From positions 224,718 through 288,717 of the forward strand of contig JAZKDT010000018.1 in the NCBI GenBank assembly GCA_040387475.1: a DNA stretch of 64,000 bases, read 5' to 3'. The DNA is from UBA4416 sp040387475 (GTDB lineage: Bacteria; Bacteroidota; Bacteroidia; B-17B0; Aurantibacillaceae). Both the position numbers and the translations under genes were made by a program. Of the stretch, positions 9,009 through 18,307 are shown in pieces. The stretch's first letter is position 1, and each line of letters opens with the position of its first letter. A model generated the notes under the pieces. The model had not been told where the DNA came from and made no database searches. It saw only the letters and a program-made list of their open reading frames with translations.

Positions 9009-9710
9009 TTATAATTTGGATAACGTATTTTCGACTCCCCGCTGAATTTTACCTTTAAGATTCACCTGTTTTACAGCCATATCCTTTTTCAATATAATAT
9101 TGAGGTAATCATCCACATCAAAATGCAATGAATAAGGGTTCATGGAATACAATTTAAATCCATAGGGATAAGCATTATTCAAAAGTTCCTGCATCGAAAG
9201 CGATTGATCAATGATTTGAAGTTTTGAAGGATCATTAACCCTAACCCAATTTAGATAATTGGGTTCAGGTATATTAATTAGTACTGTTGCATCAGGAGTG
9301 GTTAATTCTGAAATTGTTTTAAAAATATTAGCGTGCTGTTCAACGGGAATATGCTCCAAAACATCCGGAAACACAACAAAATCAAACTTTGTTTTGTGAG
9401 TAAAATTACTCATGTCATCTACAAAAAATTCGGCTTTCTTATGAAAGGCATTAAATTGCTGAGCCATTTTAATACTTTCTGAACTAATATCCAGCCCAAC
9501 AAAACTACCGTCTGATATGTGTTTCAAAATTAAATGACTTACCGTGCCAATACCACAGCCGATTTCCAAAACATTAGAATTGGATTTTAATCCATTTTTT
9601 TTAAGATTCTTAAAAATAGTGCGGTGTCGGATATTGATACCTAATTTTTTTTGATGATCTTTAAATGTATCGTAATACTCTTTTACCTGCTCTTTTGTTG
9701 TTTCTGTCAT
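9009..9710 (-). CDS. SAM-dependent methyltransferase, Methyltransf_11/12-like
   Basis: A 233-residue class I methyltransferase. Motif I is VLEIGCGIGTVSHL (about residues 45-58). It is followed by the SAM-ribose acidic residue in FVGLDISSES and by DFVVFPDVLEHIP (motif II region), then INIPEPNYLNW. It is probably the first gene of the minus-strand glycan operon. Its substrate is probably a sugar or lipid-linked intermediate, inferred from context. Confidence 0.85.
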   Translation of the reverse strand: MTETTKEQVKEYYDTFKDHQKKLGINIRHRTIFKNLKKNGLKSNSNVLEIGCGIGTVSHLILKHISDGSFVGLDISSESIKMAQQFNAFHKKAEFFVDDMSNFTHKTKFDFVVFPDVLEHIPVEQHANIFKTISELTTPDATVLINIPEPNYLNWVRVNDPSKLQIIDQSLSMQELLNNAYPYGFKLYSMNPYSLHFDVDDYLNIILKKDMAVKQVNLKGKIQRGVENTLSKL

Positions 9711-9778
9711 AGTTCAAATTTATGAAAAATATTATCGAAATATAGTAACTAAGTCTTTAATTTTGGTCGCTTTACTAA

Positions 9779-9958
9779 CAGTTATCAGGTAAAAACAGTG
9801 TATGCTACCGCGTTTCAATTAATGGCGCAGCTCTCAATAAAGAGATTAAAATCAAGGCATTAGCTCTTTTATTTATGACACTAACCACTACCGATAAGAA
9901 GGATAACGACTATTATAAAGAGTATGATAGACTGAAAATTAAAACAAAATTAAGCTGA
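9779..9958 (+). pseudogene. Possible remnant of a gene 3' end
   Basis: Between two divergently placed minus-strand units, one plus-strand frame stays open for 60 codons from after a stop to a TGA at 9956. It reads as plausible protein (for example EIKIKALALLFMTL and KEYDRLKIKTKLS) but has no start codon in a sensible position and no recognisable domain. It could be a decayed gene tail or chance. The remainder of the 9711-9970 gap shows nothing else. Confidence 0.22.
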
Positions 9959-9970
9959 AAACTAATCAGC

Positions 9971-10741
9971 CTAGCCTGATATGTTGCGATCCAAGATCTC
10001 CAGAATTTCCGATTTTTTTCTTCTGGACACTTCAAATGTAGTAGCATTCGATAAAGTGACTTCGCAAACCTGGCCTTTGGTGTAATTTTTTACAAAATTT
10101 ATATTAACATACGAGCTTTTATTGACTCTCACAAAATTTGGAAAACTATTCACTATAAACTCGTAATCTGACAATTGTTTGGCTGAAATATATTTTGTCT
10201 GGTCGGAACTAGCCGTAAACATCGTGTAACCTTCGTGTGTTTGAATGGAAATAATATCGTTTATATTTAACAGATGCACTTTATCTTTATAATGCACTGG
10301 TATTTTCGAGATCAAACTCCCTTCATTGTATTGCAATACTACATCTTTAAGGCTGGTTGATAATATTTCCTTACTAAAAATACGGCTTTGAACCCGCGCT
10401 AAAGTTTTACAAAGTTTTGTGGAATCTATGGGTTTTAATATATAATCCATGGCATTAAATTCGAACGCTTTGATGGCATATTCATCAAAGCCGGTTATAA
10501 AAACCACTTCAAAAGTAGGATCCGGAAATTGTTTTAAGAGATCAAATCCGGTACCATCATTCATTTTAATATCCAAAAAAACCACATCCGGCTCAATGGA
10601 ACTGATAATCTCATAACCATCTTCCAATCCTTCTGCCTGTCCCAAAATCACATAATTATCGTTCAATTTAACAACAAGGCTGGCTATAAGGTCGCGGTTC
10701 AAGTATTCATCATCTATTACCACTGCTTTTATCTTTTTCAT
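9971..10741 (-). CDS. LytTR-family response regulator
   Basis: A 256-residue response regulator. The receiver domain (1-120) has the acidic pair in VVIDDEYLN, the phosphoacceptor Asp in DVVFLDIKM (about residue 57), Thr in VVFITGFDEYA and Lys in DYILKPID. The C-terminal LytTR DNA-binding domain (about 150-250) contains IISIQTHEGYTMF and VNSFPNFVRVNKSSYVN. It overlaps the sensor kinase stop by 4 bases (ATGA), so the two are translated together. It is likely to bind direct repeats; a candidate pair lies at 13744-13780 upstream of the divergent operon. Confidence 0.93.
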   Translation of the reverse strand: MKKIKAVVIDDEYLNRDLIASLVVKLNDNYVILGQAEGLEDGYEIISSIEPDVVFLDIKMNDGTGFDLLKQFPDPTFEVVFITGFDEYAIKAFEFNAMDYILKPIDSTKLCKTLARVQSRIFSKEILSTSLKDVVLQYNEGSLISKIPVHYKDKVHLLNINDIISIQTHEGYTMFTASSDQTKYISAKQLSDYEFIVNSFPNFVRVNKSSYVNINFVKNYTKGQVCEVTLSNATTFEVSRRKKSEILEILDRNISG

Positions 10742-13683
10742 AAACTGTATTTTTTCAAATTTAACGGCAAAACAACAGTTACTTTTGTACCTATTGCTAC
10801 ACCGGCGCTATCTATTAAATCGTCGTAAATTAAATTAGCGATATCTTTATTATCATAACCGTTTAAATTCACCAAACGCTGTTTTGTAATATCTATTCCT
10901 TTTGATTCTTTTAAATTTCCAATTTCTCTGTCCATTATCTTTCTCCCTACTCCATTATCTTCTATGACAATGGATAATATATCTATGCTCACGTGTATTG
11001 TAATGTTAAGCTCACCTTTTCTCGTTTTTTTTAAGGGTAGCAATCCATGCCAGATAGCATTTTCAACAATAGGTTGTAGAATTAAAGGGGGAACAAAAAC
11101 CGATTGAACATCCAACGACTTATCATAATGTATGTGGTAACTAAATTTATTTTCAAATCTCAACTGCTCAAGTTCTATATTAATTGAAACTATCTCTAAC
11201 TCTTCCCGGAGTGAAACGAGCGGTTTAGAAGAAAAATTAAGGACTTGTCGTACAAGAAGACTGAATTTTGCAAGATATTCATTTGCCTCATCCACTTTAT
11301 TATTAAAAATCAAATGCTGAATTGCTGTTAAGCAGTTTGACATAAAATGTGGGTTTATCTGGGCCTTGAGTGCAATGAGTTTATACTCTGAAATTTGCTG
11401 TTGAACTTCGCTTTTTTTACGTTCTCGCGCTTTATAAAACTTAAATACCCTCCAGCCAATCAGAATAACAATTGACATTCCAACTAATATATATAATGCT
11501 ATGAACCAACTTGTTTGCCAAAATGCCTTGCCGATGGTGAATGGTATTACAAAGGGTTTGAATTTAATTTTTGTTGAAGCAATCCCAACGGTTAAAACAT
11601 ATTCACCAGGCGAAAGGTTTTGAAACACAAGGCTTTGATCAGTAGTCCTGATCCAATTGTTTTTGTCACCCTTTAAGTTGTAAATTATATCGGGAACGGC
11701 GGAAGAAAAAGATATGAGATCAAAATCAAATGTCAGATTATTTTGATCATGCTCCAATAAAAGTATTTTTTTCAATGGGGTTTTCACACCATTCAGCGAA
11801 ACCGACGCCAGATTGAAGTGAACCGTTGAATTATTTGCCAGCTTACTTTTGTCAATCGCCACAAACTTATTTTCGGCTGTGAGATAAATTTTTCCATGAT
11901 ATTCGTAGGCACTGCGAACCTGGCCATTATACATTTTAGTCCATTTTTCAAGATTTCTGCTCTCGAACAGACCCTGGTTAGTAGACAATAACATACGTCC
12001 ATCTTTCTCAAAACTAATATTATTAACAATATCACTGGGAAGGCCGTTAGTTGATGTGTAATGAATTAATTTATTAGATGAAAAAAGTTTAAATAACCCA
12101 TAGCCCTCTGTGCAAAACCAAAAATTGCCTGCATTATCCTCGGTTATATTCACAATCTTACAGCCCGAAGTTTGGAATAAAAAACCAGATTGGATAAGTG
12201 TAGTTTTATTTAAAAGATAAACTCCATCGTTGGTTCCTACTAATTTTTCTGTATTCCGAACGGCACAGGAAAATATTCTTCGATCAAGATATCCATTTCC
12301 ATTCATTTCATTGTTTCGTATGCTTTCTACACCATTATTTATGATAAGAAACCTGTTTCTTGAAAAACACAATAATGTATCCCCTTTTAGCTTTAACATA
12401 TGCAAGGGCAAAAAACCGGGCATTATGGTAGGAAGCTTAGATACCGCTGGCTTATCTTTAATTTGTATCAGATCGAGTTGTTTTCTGGAATAAACAATAT
12501 AATCCGAATGATATTTTATAATATCAAGCAAGCCTTTATTATCATTTTTTTCTTCAATGGAAATTAATCGATCATTTTCAATCATATAAATATTGCCACG
12601 TCGCGTTGCAATAAACAATCTATCGTCTATTTTTTTAATGAAACTAATCCCACAATCAAAAATTTCTGAATCCTTAAAATGTAATTCCTGTAAATTGCCG
12701 CAGTGAAAAATACCTGAACCTTCGGTCGATACCCATAATCCATCCTGAGAATCTACAAAAACGTGATTTATCGTTTCATTACCAAAGTAGTGGTTAACAA
12801 TCGAATCATTTTTATCGAGTTCGTATAGCCCTCCATTAAGCACGCCAACCCAAAGGTGGTCATTCTTATCCTGTGTATAGTTTAGTACAAACGATTGAAA
12901 CGGAATAACCTTTATGGCACGTCGTGGTTGTATCCTTAATAGTTTATCATAGTATAGAAAGAAAATATCGTTTTTAAACCTTTTAAAATAAATAGGCGTT
13001 AAAGAGCGGTTCCAACCGGCAAATTTTAATTTATATGTTTCCGAAGGCTTTGCTTCATTAATATAACGGAAGGTAAAGGAGTCGGTTTTTAAATAATTTA
13101 ACTGATTTCTAAATGAATAGCTAATCGAATTGAAAATATGTCCTTCAATATCTAATGCATATACAAATACAGAATCCGCATCGGGTTGTTTGGATAAGCT
13201 AAGAGCTTTATATCCCTTATTTTTGACAAGTTTATAACCATTGTACTTTGAACTCACATAAATATTTAACTCTTTATCAACGTATAACGCCGAAATTTCG
13301 CTGGCCTTTAGGTTAAGTAACTCCGTAACATCTTCAGTTCCTTTCACTATAAAAGCACTGTCATTTCTTACTTCATATATCTTAGCATTCGAATTGGCAA
13401 TCCATATCTGTCCTTTATCGTTTTCAAAATAACTATAGATGAATGACTCTTTAAACGGCAAATTTTTTAAGACCTGCTCAAACTTTTTGCCATTATATTT
13501 CATAGTACCATAATTGGTAAAAAACCACATGTAGCCCTTTCTATCCTGGAAGATTTTGTAAACTTCATCCGAAACCAGGCCATCTTTTGAGGTGTAATTG
13601 TCAAATTTTAAATTCTGAGTAATTGCAGAAAAATAAATACTTAAAAAAGCAATAAGAAAAACACATCTTAATTTACACATCAT
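10738..13683 (-). CDS. Propeller sensor histidine kinase (reg_prop + Y_Y_Y + LytS-type His_kinase)
   Basis: A 981-residue membrane sensor. A signal peptide is followed by a long periplasmic region with two-component regulator propeller repeats (KDGLVSDEVYKIFQDRKG, MWFFTNYG and later ENDKGQIWIANSN, EDNAGNFWFCTEGYGLF, TSTNGLPSDIVN). A Y_Y_Y domain lies at about 640-720 and one membrane helix (FIALYILVGMSIVILIGW) at about 735. The cytoplasmic part is a PF06580-type kinase: KAQINPHFMSNCLTAIQHL holds the phosphoacceptor His, and IVENAIWHGL plus VIEDNGVGRK form the ATPase. It is not a hybrid kinase; the regulator is the separate overlapping gene. The ligand is unknown, possibly a glycan given the GH16 operon opposite. 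Confidence 0.93.
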   Translation of the reverse strand: MMCKLRCVFLIAFLSIYFSAITQNLKFDNYTSKDGLVSDEVYKIFQDRKGYMWFFTNYGTMKYNGKKFEQVLKNLPFKESFIYSYFENDKGQIWIANSNAKIYEVRNDSAFIVKGTEDVTELLNLKASEISALYVDKELNIYVSSKYNGYKLVKNKGYKALSLSKQPDADSVFVYALDIEGHIFNSISYSFRNQLNYLKTDSFTFRYINEAKPSETYKLKFAGWNRSLTPIYFKRFKNDIFFLYYDKLLRIQPRRAIKVIPFQSFVLNYTQDKNDHLWVGVLNGGLYELDKNDSIVNHYFGNETINHVFVDSQDGLWVSTEGSGIFHCGNLQELHFKDSEIFDCGISFIKKIDDRLFIATRRGNIYMIENDRLISIEEKNDNKGLLDIIKYHSDYIVYSRKQLDLIQIKDKPAVSKLPTIMPGFLPLHMLKLKGDTLLCFSRNRFLIINNGVESIRNNEMNGNGYLDRRIFSCAVRNTEKLVGTNDGVYLLNKTTLIQSGFLFQTSGCKIVNITEDNAGNFWFCTEGYGLFKLFSSNKLIHYTSTNGLPSDIVNNISFEKDGRMLLSTNQGLFESRNLEKWTKMYNGQVRSAYEYHGKIYLTAENKFVAIDKSKLANNSTVHFNLASVSLNGVKTPLKKILLLEHDQNNLTFDFDLISFSSAVPDIIYNLKGDKNNWIRTTDQSLVFQNLSPGEYVLTVGIASTKIKFKPFVIPFTIGKAFWQTSWFIALYILVGMSIVILIGWRVFKFYKARERKKSEVQQQISEYKLIALKAQINPHFMSNCLTAIQHLIFNNKVDEANEYLAKFSLLVRQVLNFSSKPLVSLREELEIVSINIELEQLRFENKFSYHIHYDKSLDVQSVFVPPLILQPIVENAIWHGLLPLKKTRKGELNITIHVSIDILSIVIEDNGVGRKIMDREIGNLKESKGIDITKQRLVNLNGYDNKDIANLIYDDLIDSAGVAIGTKVTVVLPLNLKKYSL

Positions 13684-13743
13684 AACAAATGTAAGATATT
13701 TTGTTTTTTGAACTAAAATAAATCGCTTGCGTGATAAAAATCG

Positions 13744-13780
13744 TTTTTACGGCCGACTAATTATTTTTCAACGGCCTAAT
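13744..13780 (+). promoter_or_regulatory. Candidate LytTR operator: two direct ACGGCC repeats
   Basis: The motif TTTTTACGGCC at 13744-13754 is repeated as TTTTTCAACGGCC at 13764-13776. The two ACGGCC cores start 22 bases apart, about two helical turns, and each is followed by TAAT within 3 bases. LytTR regulators commonly bind paired direct repeats at such spacing. The site lies between the kinase/regulator genes and the divergent exported-protein operon. Binding is inference. Confidence 0.35.
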
Positions 13781-13830
13781 ATTGCATCCTCTAGTTACAT
13801 CTATTATTTATTCACTAAAAAAATCAAAAC

Positions 13831-14979
13831 ATGAAAATCAAAATCTTTGCTATCATTGGCGTCCACATGCTATTATTAAACAAAACCTATGCGCAGTTTA
13901 ACGGAGGATCCCCTTTTAATACCGCCGTTCAAGTTACCAACGGAAGTGTTGGTATCGGAACTGTTACACCAACTTCTCCATTACATGTATATTATGCAGG
14001 TACACATAGACAAGTGTTGAAAGTGTCAGACAACGCGAGATATATTGGAATTGGGAGGGACGAAGTAGCGGCATTTGAATTGAATGGAACTCCCGCACAC
14101 ATGTACTTGGGCGGTAATACGAATAATTATACCAAACTAACAATCCTAAGTACTGGCGAAGTGGGTGTTGGCACAACAACCCCAGGCACTAAACTAGAAG
14201 TAGCCGGGCAGGTAAAAATTACAGGTGGCACGCCGGGCGCGGGAAAGGTATTAACATCAGATGCAGTTGGTTTAGCAAGCTGGACAACTATGACGGGTCT
14301 TTTGTCGGGTGGAACGACTAATTATATACCAAAATGGACATCCGCAAATACATTATCATCTGTATCACAAATTTATGATAATGGGAATAATGTTGGGATT
14401 GCAACTTCTAATCCGGTAGAACGCTTACAAATTGGAGACCGTATAGTTTTTCATGATGGCGGTAATAAATATTTAGGCTATAATATGGCGTATAACGGGG
14501 CGAATAACGTTACCATAGTCCCAAATTGTCAATCCTCTGCAATTACATTCGGAAACGGTGACTTCACTTTTTACACTGCACCGTTAACTGCAAATGCCAA
14601 TACTATTGTGAATGGGACAGCAAAAATGGTTATCAAGAATGACGGTAAAGTTCGTATTGGCACTTTAAGTCCTACCGCTCCTCATACCGATGCATTGCTT
14701 GCAGTAGATGGAAAGGTGGCTTGTAAATCATTATATGTATTAAAAACAACCAGTTGGGCAGATTTTGTTTTTAAAAGAAATGAATTGGAGAAGCTAGAAG
14801 ATGTGGAAAAATTCATTAATAAAAACAAACATTTACCGGGCATTCCTAGTGAAGAAGAAGTATTAACAAACGGATATGATGTAAATGAAATGGATGCCAA
14901 ACTTTTAGAAAAAATCGAAACGTTGTATTTACATATTATTTCTCTTGAAAAAGAAATTAAAGATCTTAAAAATAAATAA
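13831..14979 (+). CDS. Exported fibre-like surface protein
   Basis: A 382-residue protein with a signal peptide (MKIKIFAIIGVHMLLLNKTYAQ). It has repeats of the GVGTTTPGTKLEVAG type (VGIGTVTPTSPLHVY, VGVGTTTPGTKLEVAG, VGIATSNPVERLQIG, VRIGTLSPTAPH), a pattern seen in phage-tail-fibre-like surface proteins of Bacteroidota. The C-terminus has the conserved block WADFVFKRNELEKLEDVE...NKHLPGIPSEEEV and a coiled coil (LLEKIETLYLHIISLEKEIK), resembling a trimerisation or S74-like chaperone end. No T9SS tail is seen. It is first in a three-gene operon (2 and 4 base gaps) and is probably controlled by the divergent LytTR system. Confidence 0.75.
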   Translation: MKIKIFAIIGVHMLLLNKTYAQFNGGSPFNTAVQVTNGSVGIGTVTPTSPLHVYYAGTHRQVLKVSDNARYIGIGRDEVAAFELNGTPAHMYLGGNTNNYTKLTILSTGEVGVGTTTPGTKLEVAGQVKITGGTPGAGKVLTSDAVGLASWTTMTGLLSGGTTNYIPKWTSANTLSSVSQIYDNGNNVGIATSNPVERLQIGDRIVFHDGGNKYLGYNMAYNGANNVTIVPNCQSSAITFGNGDFTFYTAPLTANANTIVNGTAKMVIKNDGKVRIGTLSPTAPHTDALLAVDGKVACKSLYVLKTTSWADFVFKRNELEKLEDVEKFINKNKHLPGIPSEEEVLTNGYDVNEMDAKLLEKIETLYLHIISLEKEIKDLKNK

Positions 14980-14981
14980 TT

Positions 14982-16673
14982 ATGAAAAGCCAGTTATTCA
15001 TACTATTTACTTTTATTACTGCGATCGTTTATTCACAACCGACCTATGTTCCGACGCGCATCCTTGGACGCCAGGCCGAACAGTTTTGTGAGAACGAGAT
15101 AAAAGTTAAAGACGCAAAACCTGCAAGTTGTGCAGCGGACAACTGCCACAGCTATCTCTTCCCTGTTATTGTTGAAGACTTTGACAACATGTATGATATT
15201 CCAAACAAATGGAGGTTTGATTATGGGTATACTCAAGCAATTGAGAATACATGGTATGGTTATGGTTTTTATAATTCATCTGGAGTAATAACCAATAACA
15301 ATGTGCAAATCAGTGGTGGAACAATGAAACTCATTAACAAATACGAGAATAATAGCATTGGGGGAACATCCTATGATTTTACTAATGGTATGATCAGGTC
15401 TTTGAATCGATTTGAGTATGGTACATTTGAAGCACGGATTAAAGTCCCATCTGCTAATAAAATGTGGCCGGCTTTTTGGCTGCTTGGCGAATTAGGCAAG
15501 TATTCCGAAATTGACATCTTTGAATTTTATGATAATAATGTTTCCGGAACTCCTTGTGAATTATACAACGAACATAAAATGGCAACGCATGTTGGAAGCA
15601 TACCCAATAAAAACGAATGTCACAGATCTGAAAAATACCCAATTAGTATCGATGTGTTTCACACGTATAAATTAGAATGGGGAAAATATGAAGTTAAGAT
15701 CTTTGTAGATGGTACATTAAAAGGGTATGCAACAAAATTTTATGATGGTAATGTTTTGGATGTTAATTGCAATTATAGCTCGGCTTATAATAATTTTGAT
15801 CCTCGTTATAATTTCGATTGCAATGGCCTTCGGAATTTGAACGATAATATATACCAGCAGTTTTGGCCACAGAAACCTAACAACTGGCCATCGTGGTTGC
15901 CCTGGCCAAATATGCCCAGTTGGTTATATTACCCAAACAAGATAAGGGAGGATTCATATTTTCCAAGCAGAGACCGTCAAATGGGCTTAATTATTAATAA
16001 TATTATTAATAACAAATACAAGACCGAGAATTTCAGCGAATTCAGTCAGGCAGCACAAACAATGGAGATAGACTGGGTAAAAATATACCAGCCATTTTGC
16101 TGTGGAGAAGACAAAACGATATATTTAAACTCAGATTTTGCTTATCTAACTAACTGGACCAATATACTTACAGGTAGAAAGTTAAAATTCGGTAACGTAA
16201 ACACGAGTCAGTTCTCAAACTATGTTGATATGCCGGTGTTTTTATTAGCTACTGATGAAATTGAAATTAATAGTGAAAGTATTTTTGGTGCAGATGTATA
16301 TGCTGAAATGAGGATAACCAATTGCAACGGAACGGGAGGTGCCAGATTGGCGGACCAATCTACCGAAATAAATGGCTCTTCAGACGAAAATGAGATCAGC
16401 AAACCTGAAAATATTGCGAGCAATGCTAGATTATCCGAAAACATTGTCATCGATGTATATCCTATACCAGCTACAGATGAAGTAAATATTAAATGTGATA
16501 CCGAAACATTTGAAAAAATTTCATCTTTTTATTTAGTTGATATTAACGGCAATAAATTTGAAATTAGTAAATCAGCTACAATCAATATGGAATCCTTTAG
16601 TGCCGGCTGTTATCAGTTAATGATAAGGTTGAAAAATAATTCCATTATATACAAAAAAATAATTAAACTATAA
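14982..16673 (+). CDS. Secreted glycoside hydrolase family 16-like enzyme with T9SS sorting tail
   Basis: A 563-residue secreted protein with a signal peptide (cleavage after VYS). The GH16 catalytic core is clear: NRFEYGTFEARIKVPSANK, MWPAFWLLGE and the catalytic EIDIFE motif (nucleophile and acid/base Glu near residues 176 and 181), with MEIDWVKIYQPF closing the jelly-roll. GH16 enzymes cut beta-1,3/1,4-glucans and related galactans; the substrate cannot be assigned. An unusual Trp/Pro-rich insertion sits at about 290-325 (NWPSWLPWPNMPSWLYY). The C-terminus (from about 485, VIDVYPIPATDEVNI to YKKIIKL) is a type A T9SS sorting domain, so it is exported by the T9SS. Confidence 0.9.
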   Translation: MKSQLFILFTFITAIVYSQPTYVPTRILGRQAEQFCENEIKVKDAKPASCAADNCHSYLFPVIVEDFDNMYDIPNKWRFDYGYTQAIENTWYGYGFYNSSGVITNNNVQISGGTMKLINKYENNSIGGTSYDFTNGMIRSLNRFEYGTFEARIKVPSANKMWPAFWLLGELGKYSEIDIFEFYDNNVSGTPCELYNEHKMATHVGSIPNKNECHRSEKYPISIDVFHTYKLEWGKYEVKIFVDGTLKGYATKFYDGNVLDVNCNYSSAYNNFDPRYNFDCNGLRNLNDNIYQQFWPQKPNNWPSWLPWPNMPSWLYYPNKIREDSYFPSRDRQMGLIINNIINNKYKTENFSEFSQAAQTMEIDWVKIYQPFCCGEDKTIYLNSDFAYLTNWTNILTGRKLKFGNVNTSQFSNYVDMPVFLLATDEIEINSESIFGADVYAEMRITNCNGTGGARLADQSTEINGSSDENEISKPENIASNARLSENIVIDVYPIPATDEVNIKCDTETFEKISSFYLVDINGNKFEISKSATINMESFSAGCYQLMIRLKNNSIIYKKIIKL

Positions 16674-16677
16674 GATT

Positions 16678-17424
16678 ATGAAATACACTCCAATTATAAT
16701 GCTCATTCTTTGTTTCGCATGGTTTGGGTTCACAAGAAAGGAACAAAAATTAATTATAAAATCGCCCCTGGCTGTTGACACTATTAATACTATTTCTGGT
16801 ACTTTCAGCAGTTACTATTTTACCGGTATTGATGGTTTAGGCAACATATCAACTGATAGTATCAACGTGGCAGAGTTTTACCCTTCGGCTGTAAGCAATC
16901 AAACCACATCGACAGTTAGCGCGGGTGACGTGATTTTAAACACATCTACCAAACTCGATTATGACGGTACATTATTAAGGTATTTTCAAAATACTAGTAG
17001 TAGTGTAAGCATGAAACCGCTGAGTTGGAATGTACAAGGAAGTACTTACATTCCTGCTTTTACCTACTCGTTTACCCCGCTTTATCCAGAATTTAATCCT
17101 GGAGTATTGCCTGATACCAGCACTAAATCTTCAGGCATAACTATTTCTCTGGGCACTGTTACCAATCCCGATCCAACACTTTTTATTTGTACGGCCAGAT
17201 TAACGCAAAATAGCGGGGCAATTCAAACAATTAAAACTATCAATCAAACTGCAATTAATAATACCTCTGTATTCTTTAGTGCATCTGATTTATCAGCGTT
17301 TAATATAAATGAAGACATCGATATCATCATCACCTTGCAAAACTATAAGTACGCTACGGTTGGAACTCAAAATTTTGCTTTCATAACTTCTCATTATTAC
17401 CGCAAACAAAGTTATTTAAAGTAA
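16678..17424 (+). CDS. Exported protein of unknown function
   Basis: A 248-residue protein with an N-terminal hydrophobic signal (MKYTPIIMLILCFAWFGFT). The rest is Ser/Thr-rich and beta-strand-like, with no domain I recognise. It lies 4 bases after the GH16 gene and before a strong terminator, so it belongs to the same operon as the fibre-like protein and the glycosidase. A surface partner of those proteins is possible. It has no obvious C-terminal sorting domain. Confidence 0.65.
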   Translation: MKYTPIIMLILCFAWFGFTRKEQKLIIKSPLAVDTINTISGTFSSYYFTGIDGLGNISTDSINVAEFYPSAVSNQTTSTVSAGDVILNTSTKLDYDGTLLRYFQNTSSSVSMKPLSWNVQGSTYIPAFTYSFTPLYPEFNPGVLPDTSTKSSGITISLGTVTNPDPTLFICTARLTQNSGAIQTIKTINQTAINNTSVFFSASDLSAFNINEDIDIIITLQNYKYATVGTQNFAFITSHYYRKQSYLK

Positions 17425-17442
17425 GGTAGAAGAACTGCAAAT

Positions 17443-17473
17443 AAAAAGGAGCGGCCTCAACCGCTCCTTTTTG
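17443..17473 (+). terminator. Terminator of the 13.8-17.4 kb operon
   Basis: Stem AAAAAGGAGCGG with CCGCTCCTTTTT, loop cctcaa, T-run on the plus side. Confidence 0.9.
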
Positions 17474-17580
17474 TTTATAATACTTTGTGCCAAATATCCT
17501 TTTTACGGTAACATAACGTTTTTGATTATGACTATTTTTGATTCCTGTGGTTTTATGTAGGATGTGTTTTAGTAACAACA

Positions 17581-17612
17581 AAAAAAGGAGCGAATCATAT
17601 CGCTCCTTTTTT
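17581..17612 (-). terminator. Terminator of the DedA operon
   Basis: A 13-bp perfect stem AAAAAAGGAGCGA/TCGCTCCTTTTTT with 6-base loop, symmetrical enough to act in both directions. Its core GGAGCG is the same as in the facing terminator 110 bases away. The DNA between them holds no gene I would call. Confidence 0.85.
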
Positions 17613-17618
17613 ACTATT

Positions 17619-18266
17619 CTATTTTTCGCCTTGAGGTTTAGGCGCCATTTTATTTCTCACCATGGTTATCAATATGGGCAATACAGAAATAGCAATAATG
17701 CCTAAACAAACCAAATCGATATGCTTCCTGATAAATTCAACTTCTCCCAGCAGATAACCGGCTGTTGTTAAACTGCCGATCCATAAAGCACCCCCAAAAA
17801 CATCATAGCTAAAAAACTTTTTGTAATTCATTTCGCCAACGCCGGCAGCAAAGGGAGCAAACGTTCGTACAATGGGAACAAAACGCGCCATGATGATAGC
17901 CTTTGTTCCATGTTTCTCAAAAAACAAATGAGTTTTATCGAGGTATTCCCGTTTTACAAGTGTTCTCCCTTTTATTTTAATATCAAAAATTCGAATCCCT
18001 ATTTTCCTTCCGATCCAATAATTGCAATTGTCGCCTAACACCGCGGCAACAAACAACAGGATTAAAAGGTAAGACATATTTAAATGACCTGAACGGGCAA
18101 ATAAACCAGCTGTGAACAATAATGAATCGCCTGGCAAAATAGGCATCGCCACTAAACCTGTTTCAATAAAAATAACAAGAAATAGGACGATGTAAATAGC
18201 TGTTCCGAAATTGGCAAACAACCAGTCAAAATCCAAATGTAAAATGTGCTTAAATAATTCAATCAT
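17619..18266 (-). CDS. DedA family membrane protein
   Basis: A 215-residue inner-membrane protein of the DedA/SNARE-associated family. It has the conserved GLVAMPILPGDSLLFTAGLFA segment, the GDNCNYWIGRKIG motif and the FVPIVRTFAPFAAGVGEM block with its essential Arg residues, plus 4-5 membrane helices. Family members act in phospholipid (undecaprenyl phosphate/PE) translocation and membrane homeostasis. It is the last gene of a unit with rhodanese and phosphosulfolactate synthase. A 13-base direct repeat (ttagtgaaaagtg) lies just upstream. Confidence 0.92.
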   Translation of the reverse strand: MIELFKHILHLDFDWLFANFGTAIYIVLFLVIFIETGLVAMPILPGDSLLFTAGLFARSGHLNMSYLLILLFVAAVLGDNCNYWIGRKIGIRIFDIKIKGRTLVKREYLDKTHLFFEKHGTKAIIMARFVPIVRTFAPFAAGVGEMNYKKFFSYDVFGGALWIGSLTTAGYLLGEVEFIRKHIDLVCLGIIAISVLPILITMVRNKMAPKPQGEK

Positions 18267-18307
18267 AATTAGTGAAAAGTGGTTAGTGAAAAGTGATTTA
18301 TCAAATA

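Noticed and set aside
17381..17581. Minus-strand frame of 66 codons between the two facing terminators
   Set aside because: It would read through a strong terminator hairpin, and no family is recognised.
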